A stretch of 64,000 nucleotides of DNA from Toxonevra muliebris. Taxonomy: Eukaryota; Arthropoda; Insecta; Diptera; Pallopteridae. Numbering within the stretch: position 1 is the first letter of the stretch; each line of letters opens with the position of its first letter. Positions 1 through 28,156 of this stretch are shown here, in pieces. The notes under the pieces were generated by a model that did not search any database, had not been told where the DNA came from, and worked only from the letters and a program-made list of their open reading frames with translations. The DNA is taken from positions 55,316,079 through 55,380,078 of the forward strand of contig OY829327.1 in the NCBI GenBank assembly GCA_963691655.1, written 5' to 3'. The position numbers and the translations under genes are program-made.

Positions 1-1064
1 TCGAAGATATCACGCCCACTTTGAGATACGGTCGAGCCCACAACTTGACATACACACAAATGTATCTCTATACCAAATTTCACTAAGATCGGACAAACGG
101 TATATGATTACATAAGGAAAATACATTGATTTGGACAATAATTTGTATGCATGTGCGTGTATGTATTTACGCATACATACATACATTTTTTTTTTATATA
201 TATATTTACCTTAAACACCAAAATTACATTTTGCATCTAAATAAACCTCAAATTAAAGATAATTTGCTATATATTTTGCTGATCCGACTACATGCACACT
301 CAATTTTTCAATCCGAATTACATGCAATCCATTTTTTTCGAGGTGATGTTGCCTCAGTAACTATTAAAAAAAAAAAGTTATGATTTTTTTTTTTGGTAGA
401 GGAAGAAATATGCTTTAATTTTGTATTAAAACATTTTTTCATAAATCTGTAATCCTTATTTTTACCGCTCGAAGTTTCCTTTGCGAAAATCGATCCGAAT
501 TACACTCATTCACGTTATGTATGCGTATATCAAACTTGCTTGTATTACTACCATAATAACAACATCAGTGAAGAAAAAACGAAGAACAAAATACTCAGCA
601 CGTTCTGTCTTAATATGTATGTAAGTATGTGTGATGTACGAGGGGCGAGCATATGAGGAGATAAAAAAATAGAAGAAATTCTTAATATGTCGTCCACTGC
701 AGGGACTTTCGAACAGACCTAAGTACGTGTTCGTCAATCTTTTCCATAAAGAAAAAAGAAAACACAGCATCACATGATGTTATCCACTGGTAGTGAAATT
801 GTTAAGCAGTTTAGCAAAACGCTTAAGTAATATAAAATATAATTATAAAGTTTTGAAATTTCGATATCATTAATAACTCTGCCGCAGAATCAAAAATTGG
901 GTTCTTTAACTTTATATACACGGAATTAACCACGATTGCTTGATGTGAAATTTTTCGGTTAAAAATTAATAAGTTCTGGTACTGGTACTCGAGTCAAGCA
1001 TTTAAGAACTAAATCACCGAAATTATCCATTTTATTAGAACAATCCATTTGGACATTTTTTAAG
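1..1064. other. Ace intron 4 sequence, nothing recognised
   Basis: AT-rich, with short TACA/TATA runs near 170-210 and A/T homopolymers. Short open frames here have no family resemblance. Confidence 0.6.
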
Positions 1065-1155
1065 AATTTAACCTCATCTGGGAATCGAATCTGAGGTAGC
1101 TGGAACTCCAGTCAAGCACTCATCCACCAGGCCACACAGGTGGCCTGGACCCATA
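1065..1155 (-). repeat. Degenerate tRNA-derived SINE head
   Basis: On the minus strand TGGCCTGGTGG resembles a pol III A box and AGATTCGATTC a B box, in the right order and spacing. Layout is like the intact SINE at 45181 but it is diverged, and no target duplication was found. Confidence 0.4.
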
Positions 1156-1682
1156 TAAAATGTACATTGTTTTAATTCTTACACCTTTCATGCCAGAGGA
1201 AAATGTGCTTATCCATAGAACACAAATTTTTATCACACAAAAATCTCTATTATTATAACAAGGAATACGAAAATTTTAACAAATTTGTAAAAGTTTTGAA
1301 TTTGTTTGGAAGCAGTGTTTAGTGCGTTTTTAAGTCTACATCTGACAGCATTGAAACTATGGCAAAGGGACAAAGAAAGTGCTGTCCGAGGGTACCTTAC
1401 AAAAGCTCTTCCTTTCCAAAATTTATAATTAAATAAAAAGAGCATTTCATAAACCTCGTATTACATTAGTACCAGAAAGAGGAGAGCTATAATGGTTCGA
1501 TCTTATATAGTTATTATATCTATTCACAAAATAAAGAAACATCGAATGTAATAATACTATTAAAACTTCAATAGCTATGCAAATAGAAGCTGGGGGAAAA
1601 TATAAAAAATATGCTCCCAAAGTGATATTGAGCTACATTACTCTTAATGTACTAGAAAATAAAGCCAGTAAATAAAAAAGCT
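1156..1682. other. Intronic sequence, nothing recognised
   Basis: AT-rich sequence between the SINE-like head and the jockey-like fragment; may include that LINE's decayed 3' end. Confidence 0.5.
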
Positions 1683-2725
1683 TTTACCTTTAGGATATTT
1701 AGGTCTTTGTGCAATGTGTTGTTAGTTACAAACCAGCGTGATTTTCCTAAGAATTTCCGTGTTTTGGATTGATAGCGTTGTAGTATTTCTAAGTTTGAAT
1801 TAATAGTGGTACCCCACAATTGAGAAAGGAGATTAATTTGACACTAAAATGGCAGTATCGTCAGGATAAGTAGCAATAGTAACACCATCAGCTTCAGGCA
1901 AGTCCCATGTAAAAATTGAATAAAAATACCCTGTGGTACTCCGGCTTTTATTTGTCATATGGCTGATGTTTCATCATTTTCTTTGACATAGAATATTCTT
2001 ACATGTAGATAGAACTTTAAAACTAAATAAAATATAGCTGGAAGTAAATTTTTTAATTTATATTATATTATAGCCTTTGATGCCAACGCTGTCGAACGCT
2101 TGTTGAATGCCAAAAAAATATGGTAGAGCAATATTTTTTGCGATCCAGAAAATCAGTGGTAATATCCACTATGATATGATATTGCTCAAGAGTACCGTGA
2201 TTATGACGATTGGTGATCTGGAACTATATTTGTTTTGGCACAGGGCCCTCTCCACAACACAAAATGAAACACACATCAATTTAGTGGAAAAACCATTGTC
2301 GGAAAAAAACACTTTTATTATTCCTTCTTGCACTACGTTACAATTACAATAATTCAATTCAAAAATGACAACTAGACTCCCGAGCCGGGACCATCTTTCC
2401 GCCTTCCATAATCAACATATTAGCGCAGAGTCGCATTTTATGCTCAACAAGCGTATTGCGCATGCAATACGATACAATATTCTTACTTTCTAGTATTATT
2501 AGCAATCTAATCAAAAGTATTCTTTCGAATATTTTCGAGAATATTTGTCAGCAAACTTATAGGTTTATATGAGGACACAGAGTTTTCAGGTTTATTTGGT
2601 TTAGGTGTCATTATTATTTCAGCACATTTCCATTGAGAAGGAAAGTGGTTTGATGAGCAAGATTATTCCTTATTCTTATAATTGAAAGTAAATCGTCATA
2701 ACTAAAAATAACAATAAAAAGCCAA
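1683..2725 (-). mobile_element. Degraded jockey-like LINE reverse transcriptase
   Basis: On the minus strand successive fragments in shifting frames match jockey-clade reverse transcriptase: PKPNKPENSVSSYKPISLL near 2550-2625 (the YRPISLL motif), QQAFDSVG near 2080 (the AFD catalytic block), then DLPEADGVTIATYPDDTAIL near 1845-1915, where the YADD box has become YPDD. Frameshifts and stops separate them, and about 200 bp of unrelated sequence (2240-2460) interrupts. Non-functional fossil. Confidence 0.8.
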
Positions 2726-4883
2726 TGAAAAAAATTGCGAAAATTTTTTACTTTCGTATTTTTCATACTAAAAATACTACTCTGATTTCATTAGAAAAAA
2801 ATATTAGGGATTTCATCTGTTTAAGGCCAGATTGACTTTAGAATTTGTCGTGGCTTAGGATTAGGAACTGCCAAGCTACACAAAGTAAATGCAAACCAAC
2901 TAACCAATGATGATAAGAACTGCAGTCGAAATTTTGTGCTTTCATAGGCGTACACTCTGCGCAAGGAATTAGGCGGCCAAAAAATATCTGTAAATGGCGG
3001 AGTAAAAAATATTTTTGGAAACTTATTTTACATAAGTAGCGATTGTTTGAGTTTTTTTATATTGTTAATCAACATCAAAGGGCATTATTTCAGTATTTCT
3101 GTATCTGTGAGTATGATTAGTATTTCAGAATTTCAATCTTATTGACTCCTAGAAATAAGATTTCAATTTTTCAAAAGAACAAACTTACTAAAAATATTGA
3201 GCTATATCTGCTTTAGAAACTGCTTCAGAAACTCGCTCGCGAGTTTCAAAGTTTTGTGTAGAAATTGAAGTTACGCTTTTTGGCTTTTTTTTATCGCTGA
3301 TGTATTTTTTTTTTATCAAGCAACAATTGAATGTGCATTAAGAAATATTAATAAACACAACTTGACTAAATTGGAAAACAAATTACCAATTCTTTTTGTT
3401 TAATTTTTTGTGCTTTAAAGTATTTAAATAAGTATTTGCATCTTTAATGCTCATAATTTTCATCCAGTGCCTTTTTAAACATACAAGGTCATCTATACTT
3501 TATAAATACCTTTCAATTATGGTTGAATATAAACAGGCATTGGTACGTATTGGCCATCGGCACAGATGGATGATGGACAAATAAAGTATGCCATGCTCTG
3601 GTATACGAGAACAGGCACTTGCACGCAGGAAGTCATTCTCTTCTCTTGTGTACTTTAGGAAAATTGTGGCAGCTGCTTTTATGACAATGTCAATTTCGAA
3701 TTAACCTCCCTCATTCCTACCATCCATTCTTCTCAAATCTTTGCTTCATTTTAGCTTTATAAAATGAAATTGGCATTTCGACATTTGTGGTGAATTGCAT
3801 TTTGAATGAATTTGTAAATATAAAAAGCAAATAGAAGGAAATGAAAGTTTTTTGTGTTATGTGTGTGTGTGTCTGTTATGTGTGAGGTTCATATGGTAAA
3901 TATTTATTTTGTTGGCAGAAGGACGAATAGAAGGGGAAAAAATGATAAATGTGGCAATTTTAATTTAATTGCTAAGCTCATACAGGTTCTTATGCTCTAA
4001 ATGCAACCACAGAAGTTTAGTACAAATAACACAGTCCAACAGAATTTTTCCAACAGAATAGCCACCCTATATATTGTATAGACTATTTTTGTAAAATAAA
4101 CTTATAATCCAGCAAGTCTCAGTTTTTTTTTTAAAGTGAGTCAAAGTTTCATTTTTTGGTCGAAGGAAGCTAAATACTAAGTGCAAAAAGTGTTATAAAT
4201 TAATGCCTGACAAAAATCTTATCGGTGAAGTTTTATGGTAGAATTTTACGATTATTATTATTTCATAGCCGGAGGTTTCTACTTTAATATATTAAAATTT
4301 TGAAACAATCGGATAAAAATTGTCATTTGTGTGTTAATATGTAAAAAGTTTTAAGTTTTACGTCGAAATGTTTTTTAGGACCCTATAGTATTATTCCACG
4401 GGAAGTATTTCAGTCGAATGTACTTTACCGTAATTTCTACTTTTGCACTTGTTTTTTACGATTTTTGATGTGGTGGATAAGAGGGGGAGGATTAATTCAG
4501 GATAAATGTTTTTATTAGTTTTCTCTACATTTTGTTCTCAGACGTAAGAAGTGAAATTAAAACAGTTTTTCGGAAAATTTCAAAAGAACCCTTTCGGAAA
4601 ACTAGACGTGATAGAGCGTACCAAAATTATGTAGGGTGGCTTGGTTTCATTCAATTAAGATTTTTAAATTTTGAAAGTTTAAATGACGCCCTTCTCTCCC
4701 TCCACACTACTTTTAGAAAATTTCTGTTCTAACGACAAACAATGCAATTTATATGAACAATATGACGTATACGTAACATTTATTCACATTGCTCTACACA
4801 CATACTCAATTTACAATGAAGTGAAATACGATTTTTAATTTTACTTTCTGGTAACATGAAACTATAAAACCAAATGTAAAACA
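2726..4883. other. Intronic sequence, nothing recognised
   Basis: AT-rich; a GT microsatellite near 3862-3872 and many T/A homopolymers. No inverted repeats or protein similarity noticed. Confidence 0.5.
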
Positions 4884-5441
4884 CCTGGGCTCTCATCACG
4901 TATGACATAGTCGTCTTGCGATATCGTTTTGACAATACTTTTACTTCACGTAAGTACTAAAAGGTTATATCGTTTGAACGATACACTGCTTGTTTCACGT
5001 ATCGTCTCAACGATTGAGTTTGCACAATATGTAATTTGGTATCGCGTTTGAATTTTTCTGTACTTTTTTTGGGTTTTTAAAATTAAATAATTTTTTTTTA
5101 ATTAAATAAATTTATTTTCTCAATATTTCACTATCACATTATGTTGTCCACAGAAAGTGGAAAAGAAAATGAAAATCGATTAACAATTTTGCGACAACGA
5201 CGTGCATGGAGAGGGGAATGTCAAATCATCTATTCCAGGGGTGCGATTCTGAAACTTTCTTAGCGACCAACAATCGCTATCGCAATTTGCGATTTTATCG
5301 CTTGCACTAACGATATACTGATTCTGTAACTCTGTCTTAGCGACAATTTTCGCTAAAAATTCTTAGCTACAATTATCGCTTAGAAAAGTGAAAAAAGTGG
5401 CAACGTTGGCAAATGACATTTTTATTATTGTTTTTTATTTA

Positions 5442-5759
5442 TTAATTTAAAATTTTACACCTAAAAATATTTAAATTAAGATTAAAAATATAAAAAGAGT
5501 TATATCCATGCTTCTTCGTAATCGTTTGGTTCCGAATAGCAACAAAGCTACAGTCAATTGAACAAATGGCATATTCGAAAGGACTGTTGGTGCGTTGGTA
5601 TACATTAGCTTTGGCAGGATATCGCTCTACTGGAGTCATGGGGATACGAACATACTCCCGGATCATACTTTTGTTGATTGCGTCTGACTTATCAAAATGC
5701 CCCACTGCTAACCCACTGACCGCTGATTGCATCCAGTAGAAGCGTAAAGCAGCAAACAC
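5442..5759 (-). pseudogene. PIF/Harbinger transposase fragment
   Basis: A 105-codon open frame whose first ~77 residues match the N-terminal half of Harbinger nucleases: ALRFY, then KSMIREYVRIP, then CSIDCSFVAI, corresponding to the G-x-I-D-C-T-H-v-x-I block that carries the first catalytic Asp. The remaining DDE residues and the Myb-like partner gene are absent, and the frame ends in unrelated AT-rich sequence. A dead fragment, about a quarter of a full transposase. Confidence 0.65.
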
Positions 5760-5898
5760 CTATAGATTTTTTATTAGTTCGATCTCCATACAACATGTTA
5801 TTATGTGTGATGCATGTAATAGCATCACGCCTAAACCACAGAACGTATCAAAGCCATATTCACATCATATATTTGTTTATTGTTAAGGTTATCTCTTT

Positions 5899-6130
5899 TT
5901 TGGACTCGCTAGGTGTCGCTGGCGTCGAGATATTTCAATAAATTGTATTTATGGTCCGATTTAGCTCATATTTAGAATATATGTTAATTATATGCAAACA
6001 AATATTTTTGCAAAAATGGACCCGGTAGGGGGCGCTCGAGCCAAGATATGATAAGTTTTATTTATGGCCCGATTTAATTCATATTCACAATATAAGAAAA
6101 AAATCTTTTTTTTTTTGCATTAACACGATT
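5899..6130. repeat. Two-copy ~117-bp tandem repeat
   Basis: Units beginning TGGACTCGCTAGGTGTCGCT (5899) and TGGACCCGGTAGGGGGCGCT (about 6017), each continuing into TATTTATGG(T/C)CCGATTTA and CATATT. Diverged but in register over most of the period. Confidence 0.7.
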
Positions 6131-7229
6131 TCTCCTAGCGTGTTCATATGGACACATGTCCTATCTAAGAAACCATTTTATAGATCACAGCCAAATGTTG
6201 AATTTACGTTATTTCGAACTTTTTAATAAGTTTTATTCTGGGATAATTTGGGTTAAAAACAAATTACATTAATTGGGCACAACAAATTTTGCCAGGTCAG
6301 CTGGTTTTCTTAAATATTTTCTTGCTTTTCTGCAGATAATGCGGTCATTCGGTGCCCTTTCAGTTTCTCCCTGATTTCGCTAATAATAATTTGTACAAGG
6401 TCGAGAGTAATGCGGTACAAAATTTTAAGCTCCTCATCATCCAAATGAAAAGGGTCATCAACTAACCTTTAATTTGTCCGATTTACCACAACGTTTTCAT
6501 TTCCCCTTCTGATTATGTCGTACACTAAAAAATTAAATGCTCCTATGGAGTAAAAAATATAAAGATTTTTAATTAAATTTGTTTGTTTATTAATTAATTA
6601 AGCAATTTACCATAAATATTTCACAAAATCGCTTCTAAATGTCAGTTCAAATGTGTTTCGATTATTGTCGCAAAGCTTAACAACATCAAATTTTTTTTTT
6701 CATAGCAAAGTTAACGACAATTGTCGTAAACGAACTGTCAAACTTTGCGACAAATATCGCTACAAATTTTTTACAGAATAGCAGTATCGTTAAAATTGTA
6801 GTTAACTTCACTCAGCGATCTGAAAATTGTCGCTAACCTTCAGTCTGCCTTCCATAAATTGTTTTTTTTTTTTTTTTTTGCAATTGATCCTAAACGTAAT
6901 TCACCAATATTTATATTTGTAAGGGTGTAGCTAATCTATGTGTAATTGCTTTGATTTATTTGTATTAAGTTTCAATTCATAAAACTTTTACTACTTACAT
7001 TTTTCAATATTAATTTTAAAATATTTATGTAAATAACAAAAACAAAAATAACATTTTTGCCAAATCAAATGAATTTGCCAGTATCTTTTAAACTGTAAAA
7101 TATAAACGATAGACGATACGATAAAAGACACGATAGTGATGAGCTTACGTGAATCAAACCACAGACGATAGCATTTAATGAGTATCGTTCTGACGACTAG
7201 AAGTTATGTGATGAAGGACCTGGGAAACA

Positions 7230-10200
7230 ATACTTTACACATACACGCATACGCATACGCTTACGCACCCATGCATATGTACATACAAATGTATATACTT
7301 GTGTCAACACATACTTACTTACTCATTCACGCATATACAAATCGAAAAACGTAAAACAGCTGGTTTTGTTGTTTGTTTTACAAATATTGTTGTTGTTTTT
7401 GTGGTTCAAGTTTTGTTATTGTTATTCTCTTACACATAACATTATATGTATATATTTGTACATATCTTGTGTATACATAAGTTTCTATGTGTGTATGTAT
7501 TACAAACAATAAAAATAAAATGTTACACCAACAACCAACAGTAACAGCAGTAACAACAAAAGCCACAATAACATCAGTGATTACAAAAACAACAATGCTA
7601 AATGTGAATACAAGTATAATAAAATTTGTGGCTTTAAATGAGATTTCAATTGTGAAGCAAACAAAAAGTGCTCGTAATAGATTCAAGAAAAGAAAAAGTA
7701 AATGTCGAATAAGTGCGAAAGAAAGAGCGATTTTCTTTGGCCCAAACGCTTGCAACGCACAGCAACAACAACAGCAAAGGCAAAGCGTAAAATTCAAAAA
7801 TTACTCTCTCGTAATTGTTGTTGTAAATAGTAAATGACCTTGAACTCACATATATACTCATACATACAAATACACACGTATGAAAATGAACACTCGAAAG
7901 AGAACACAGCAACAAAAGCCACAACAACAATGAAACAATGAGAGCACGACGAAAAACAACAACCTAACAACAACAAAAAATGACAGTAAGAAAGAATATC
8001 TGTTATACGAAAAGAAAGAAGAAATAATGATGAAAGAATGCCATAGAATAGAGAAAGCAATCACACCGAGAGGAAGGAGGCAGGAGGAAGGAAAGCAGCG
8101 TAAAAAATTACAGGTTGCAGACAAAGAAGCGCGCGAAAATTGCGTGTGTTTGTGTGAATGTTTGCACGAGTGTATTCACAATGATAAATAAAAAAGCTCT
8201 TTTTTAACATTGCCGCTATTATTGCTGTTGTTGTTTGTCATTTGTTGGTGATGGTTGAAATTTGCAGGATGTCAACAACAAGGTACCATAAACGCATACA
8301 CGCACATATTTATACTCACATAACATGACAACAAAGAGTGACAGCACTCAGAGAGTATAGCCGCTGGCGAAAACAAAAACAAAAAATGAGTGGAATTGAG
8401 AGAAAGCGAGAGATTGACAGAGAAACTAAAGATTTGGCAGTGGTAACATTCATGTGGTAAAAAAGAACCACAGCTTAAATTCACTACAACATTTTTTACC
8501 TTTAAAATATGAAAAAAGTATATGCAAAGAAGCACTTTAATGAAGTTTTTGTAATTCAAGGAGAGACGTCCACCGAGAAAGAAGGCAATAAAATTTTGTG
8601 TGAGAAGGAGGATGTTGATAGTAGTTATTGGGCAGAATTTTTTTGGGAAAGTATGCGTGGCATTTTCCATGCTACTCAAATGCTTTTTTAAGTATATCTC
8701 CGAAATTATTTACATTGCAGTGCTAAGATTTGGCTACAACAAAGAAATTAATAAAAGTGAGCGCTAAGTAGTAGATAGTAGTAGTAGTAGCAAGAAAGCT
8801 GATGAAGGTTTGTATTTTAATATGGGATGTTGATAGCTTTAGGAGAAAAGAATGTTGACACTATTCGGCAAGTGGGAGTGGAACTACCCATGTAAATAAT
8901 ATGAAAGATTAGTGGAATAACTAGATTAAGATCGGAAGCTGGCACACTCATATGATCCTTTGTTTGCAAAGTTTTTTTGTTGCCGTACAGTGCAAATGAT
9001 TAATAGTAGTATAGTGCTGAAAGTGGAACATTTTTGCTAAAAAAAAGTTATATAAGAGTATATATATATATAAGAGTAGCATTGTCAACGCAATCAATGG
9101 CTAAATAAATACTTAAAGTGTACCATTCTGACAATACTGATTTAGAGGATTCTATGGTAATTACTTTAGCAAATTTTAAATGTTTTATTTTAATAAATAT
9201 ATGCAAAGTCTAAACAAAAATAAATAACAAAAACAAAATTTGGAAATTAATGTGTGACCATCAAGTACATAGATTAATTCAGTTGTATTAGTTTTTATAT
9301 ATTTGGCGGCCTCAGTGTATAATTCTATGTATTTATAATCAGGAATCTAAATAATTGATTAAAGAACTAATTTTTGTTTTTTTCAACTTCATGATAGATA
9401 CAACTTCATAATTAAATACAACTTTTAAGCTTAAATATTTCAGCAAAACAATATTTTTAAATTGATGCTGCTTTATTTTCTATTCACATGCATCTGTTGT
9501 ATATTTATTAATACTTATGTTTGTACATATGTATATGTAAGCAGGAGTTTGCGGCTAAAATCCTTCCCTGTTGATGAAAATCGTTGACCATGAATGAAAA
9601 CAAAATTTTAAATGACAAAAAAATAAAACCCCTTCCACTCCTAGAAAATCTCTGTATGTAGTTACGTAGGTATAAATATAATACAAACTTCAAATAATAG
9701 CCTAATGCGAAATTTGGCGAAATTCTGCGAAAATGACAAAATCAAATCTAAACGAATAAATCGTAGTGGTTGCTACCAGAACCACGAATGTGCAAAATGC
9801 ATGTTTAGAGAAACAAACAATTTTAATATTTAAACTTTTTTAAAATCGCATAAATTGAGATTTCTGTGAAAAGAAAATTTGTTTACCAATAAGAAAAATA
9901 TAATATCAAACTCAGAGAACTTTAATTAACTGTAGATTATCCAATTTTAGATTGTTCGGCATATTTAACTTGAAGTGCAAAAAACGCAGCCACTCAACGC
10001 TAAGCTCATATACACACCTAGATAAAACGTTTATTGTATATGCATATAGTAAAATACTTCAACATATTTTCCACCTTCGTTTACACCAAACTACAAAATA
10101 AATATGAATTTTATTTGGATACAACCTAGATCTTTTACATGATGAAGCAAACTTAGGAAAAATATTTTTCTTCTAGAAAATATATTTATGAAAATACTAT

Positions 10201-10586
10201 ATAACTAGAAAATGTTTCCTAACATTCACCCGGGAAAGTCTGATGTTAGTAGTAATTTTGTTTTTCATTATTGAGGTGAAGTTTACCATGAGGGGGGGCG
10301 GGGACGTTTTTGTTTTACCTCTAGGAAACTTGCCTACAACTTCGAAAAATATCATCAGCATACAGAGAAATTCTTTGTATTAAATTTTGCACTATTTGAT
10401 CATAAAAAAAAAGTTTTATAGACAAGGTTTCAAGTTTTAAGAATCGGGGTTTAGCTTTGAAATACAAAATTTTAGCTAGTGACTGATTTGCGTTTCCTAC
10501 ATGCAAAACATTATCAGAATATTTTTATAGGTTAAAACTACAATACACTCACTTAAATTTTTTCAGTTTGGCACCAAAAATACTAA
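7230..10586. other. Intronic low-complexity sequence
   Basis: CAA/ACA-rich stretches (7530-7600, 7740-7780, 7905-7980), TA runs (about 9055-9072) and AGT runs (8768-8792). The open frames here are by-products of trinucleotide runs. No exon or element recognised. Confidence 0.6.
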
Positions 10587-10732
10587 ATATTGTCGGCGGC
10601 TACAATTTCGTTATTACTGACTGTATTTAGATTTCTTTGCCATTATTTCATCTGTATTGATGTGGGTACATCAACAAATACTGACTTCAATATTTACTTT
10701 TGAAAATATTGATAGTGTAGCCGCCGCCATTT
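10587..10732. repeat. ~145-bp MITE with GCGGCTACA ends
   Basis: ATTGTCGGCGGCTACAAT at the left faces ATGGCGGCGGCTACACT read from the right. No convincing target duplication. Confidence 0.5.
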
Positions 10733-11250
10733 ATTTGTGAATACTGGAATATAGGTAGATATGTATATCTATAACATTTATTTATATACAATAAACTTTA
10801 TCTTCTAAGTTGATTATTTTCTTAAAGATTACTATATAGTAATATGAAAAACAATTTTGTATATTTTTCGGCTTAAAGTTAAAAATTTTAGATGAATTTG
10901 TTTTTAATTTTTCTGCTGAATTCGGATCCAAACTCGTATTCGCAAATGTCAGCTCTTGAGATTCGCTTTCGCTAATTTTAAACTTGTAAAATATTATCAG
11001 TACCCAAAGAAACTCCTCTGTCCCAGGTTTTCCGTGGCACGATCAAAAGAAACAAATTTGTCCACACCCCGTGAGGAAATTAACCACTTATTATACAGAC
11101 CTTATAAAGGCTGAAAACGGGGCTTGCCCGACATCAACCTACATGGATTGAATATAGGAATCTTCTATACAGGATTTCAAAACATAAACCCCTGTGGGCT
11201 TACTACAGACGTCTTATAGACGGCTTGCCTAGAATCGGACTATATACATA
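10733..11250. other. Intronic sequence, nothing recognised
   Basis: AT-rich, with a slightly GC-richer patch at 11015-11240 that matches nothing I know. Confidence 0.5.
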
Positions 11251-11258
11251 GTTTGAAT

Positions 11259-12143
11259 CATGGCCCGTATTTAGGGGGAGGTTTTGGGGGCTCTGACCCC
11301 CCCTAAATGTGGAAACTTTCTTCTATTTTTTGATATTAATTGCCAGTGGATGAAAAAAAGTCAAAATAAAATCTAATGAACAGTTTTTAAATATTTTTTA
11401 CTTCCATCGGTTTCTTTCTAAAAAGTCAAATATAAAAAAATAAACTTGAAATCTTAGTTACACTATGCGACCAGATCCGATTTGTTTTCTTTGACATGAG
11501 GTTTGACTTTGGATACAAAAAGAGAAGGTAATGCTGAGAAATTTTGCATTTATAGTTTTTCTAGGCCAGTAACTGTTTTTGATTTACAGTTTCGGGTTTA
11601 GGGCTCATTTGGAAGGACCTATAATTTCTGGATTTCCAAGTTTGTAGCACGCCAGTGTTCAGCTCTCCAATTTAAAAAGATGGCCAAAAATTCTATTTTA
11701 GGGTTTTCCTTCCCATTCTAAATTGGGAAATTTTTGAACTTAGATTCGTGTTCAGTATAAAAAATTCATTCACAAACACTAGGAACCATTTTATTCGCAA
11801 AGCCCATGTAGGGCAGTAGTAGTGGATCAGGTCCAAAGTTCTAGGAAACAATCTTAAAATGTAATTAATTCTTTAACCCATTATTGCTCAGAGCACCCCG
11901 ACTCGAAAGACCTCTTTCAATGCAGTAACTGCACGAATTTCGGGAATATAAGCCAACCTTACCCGGATTCCTTATCATGGCCCGAATTCCCACTGATAAT
12001 CATTTAAAAAATTAGCCTCTGACTATTTTTAGTATTTTGGTAATTGTTTTGAGGTCGGGCTCATCATCAGTAATGGCAAGTCAATGTCAATTTTTTTCGA
12101 ATGAAACCCCTCCCCCCGAAAAAAAATCCTGGCTACAGCCCTG
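11259..12143. mobile_element. Non-autonomous hAT element, Zaphod/ZMYM-like termini
   Basis: The 885-bp element begins CATGGCCCGTATTTAGGGGG and ends in the complement of CAGGGCTGTAGCCAGG with a T-tract and G-run, the terminal style of ZMYM/Zaphod hAT elements (remembered). Flanks GTTTGAAT (11251-11258) and GTTTAAAT (12144-12151) match at 7 of 8 positions, the hAT duplication length. No transposase remains inside. Confidence 0.75.
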
Positions 12144-12546
12144 GTTTAAATTTTTGATTGTCAAATGCGGGCCAATGTATACTGAACACTTGCGTCCAGT
12201 AGACTCTCCAAGTATCAGTCTAGTTAAGTTAAATATGGGCGTCGTAGTTTTCTTTGTAGATCGTCTATTTGATTTAATTTGCAGTGTCTGTTTTTACAAT
12301 TAAGAGTTTTATAACCACAACGTTGATTACAATGAAATGAGCATCAATTACAAAATAGAACACGAAATTTTATGACTTCATTTCCTGGGTCAAGGCCTTC
12401 AAGGCCTGGGTCAAACCTAAGAAAACACATAAAGTCCCTCCCTATATTCCACCTAAGTCCATTTCTACACGAGACGTCCCCATGACTCTTTTTGAAATAC
12501 TTTATACGCCAAACTAAACGCTTGTCAAAACGTATGTATCAAAAAA

Positions 12547-12789
12547 TATATCGATCATTTACTAAAAGACTGTCATAACTCAAAAAACGCGATTTCGCAG
12601 AGAACGCGTTTAAAGTTTTCAATTGACTCACATTTTGCAGAAAAAAGAAGAACTCTTATAATTCTCACGAGTAGAGTATACAAAATATTAATATGAAATT
12701 TTTACGCAATATAAGGCGTAACATAATGAATAATTCTGCATCATTAACTCAAAAATCGTGTTTTAGTCTTTTAGTAAATGAGCGATATA
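12547..12789. repeat. 243-bp MITE with ~25-bp terminal inverted repeats
   Basis: TATATCGATCATTTACTAAA at the left faces TATATCGCTCATTTACTAAA from the right end, continuing AGACT; one mismatch by eye over 25 bp. The outer TATA makes a TA duplication possible but unprovable. Confidence 0.75.

Positions 12790-28156
<15,367 letters not shown>

Larger units (their letters stand above)
5240..6845. mobile_element. Nested PIF/Harbinger-type element remnant
   Basis: Subterminal inverted repeats built of GCGACAA/TTGTCGC words and GATTCTGTAA-type sequence lie at 5240-5400 and 6650-6845 in opposite orientation around a Harbinger transposase fragment. Exact ends and the expected 3-bp TWA duplication could not be fixed by eye. 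Confidence 0.55.
4884..7224. mobile_element. 2.3-kb composite inverted-repeat element
   Basis: The outer ends are inverted repeats: CCTGGGCTCTCATCACGTA at the left against CCCAGGTCCTTCATCACATA read from the right, followed on both sides by subterminal CGATA-containing repeats (4915-5020 and 7095-7190). AAACA is found directly outside both ends (4879-4883, 7225-7229), a possible 5-bp target duplication. The inside holds a second nested element with a Harbinger-type fragment. Confidence 0.7.

Noticed and set aside
7378..8124. Several overlapping open frames rich in Cys, Val, Thr or Leu
   Set aside because: They are by-products of CAA/ACA trinucleotide runs read in different frames; no start context, splice signal or conserved motif.
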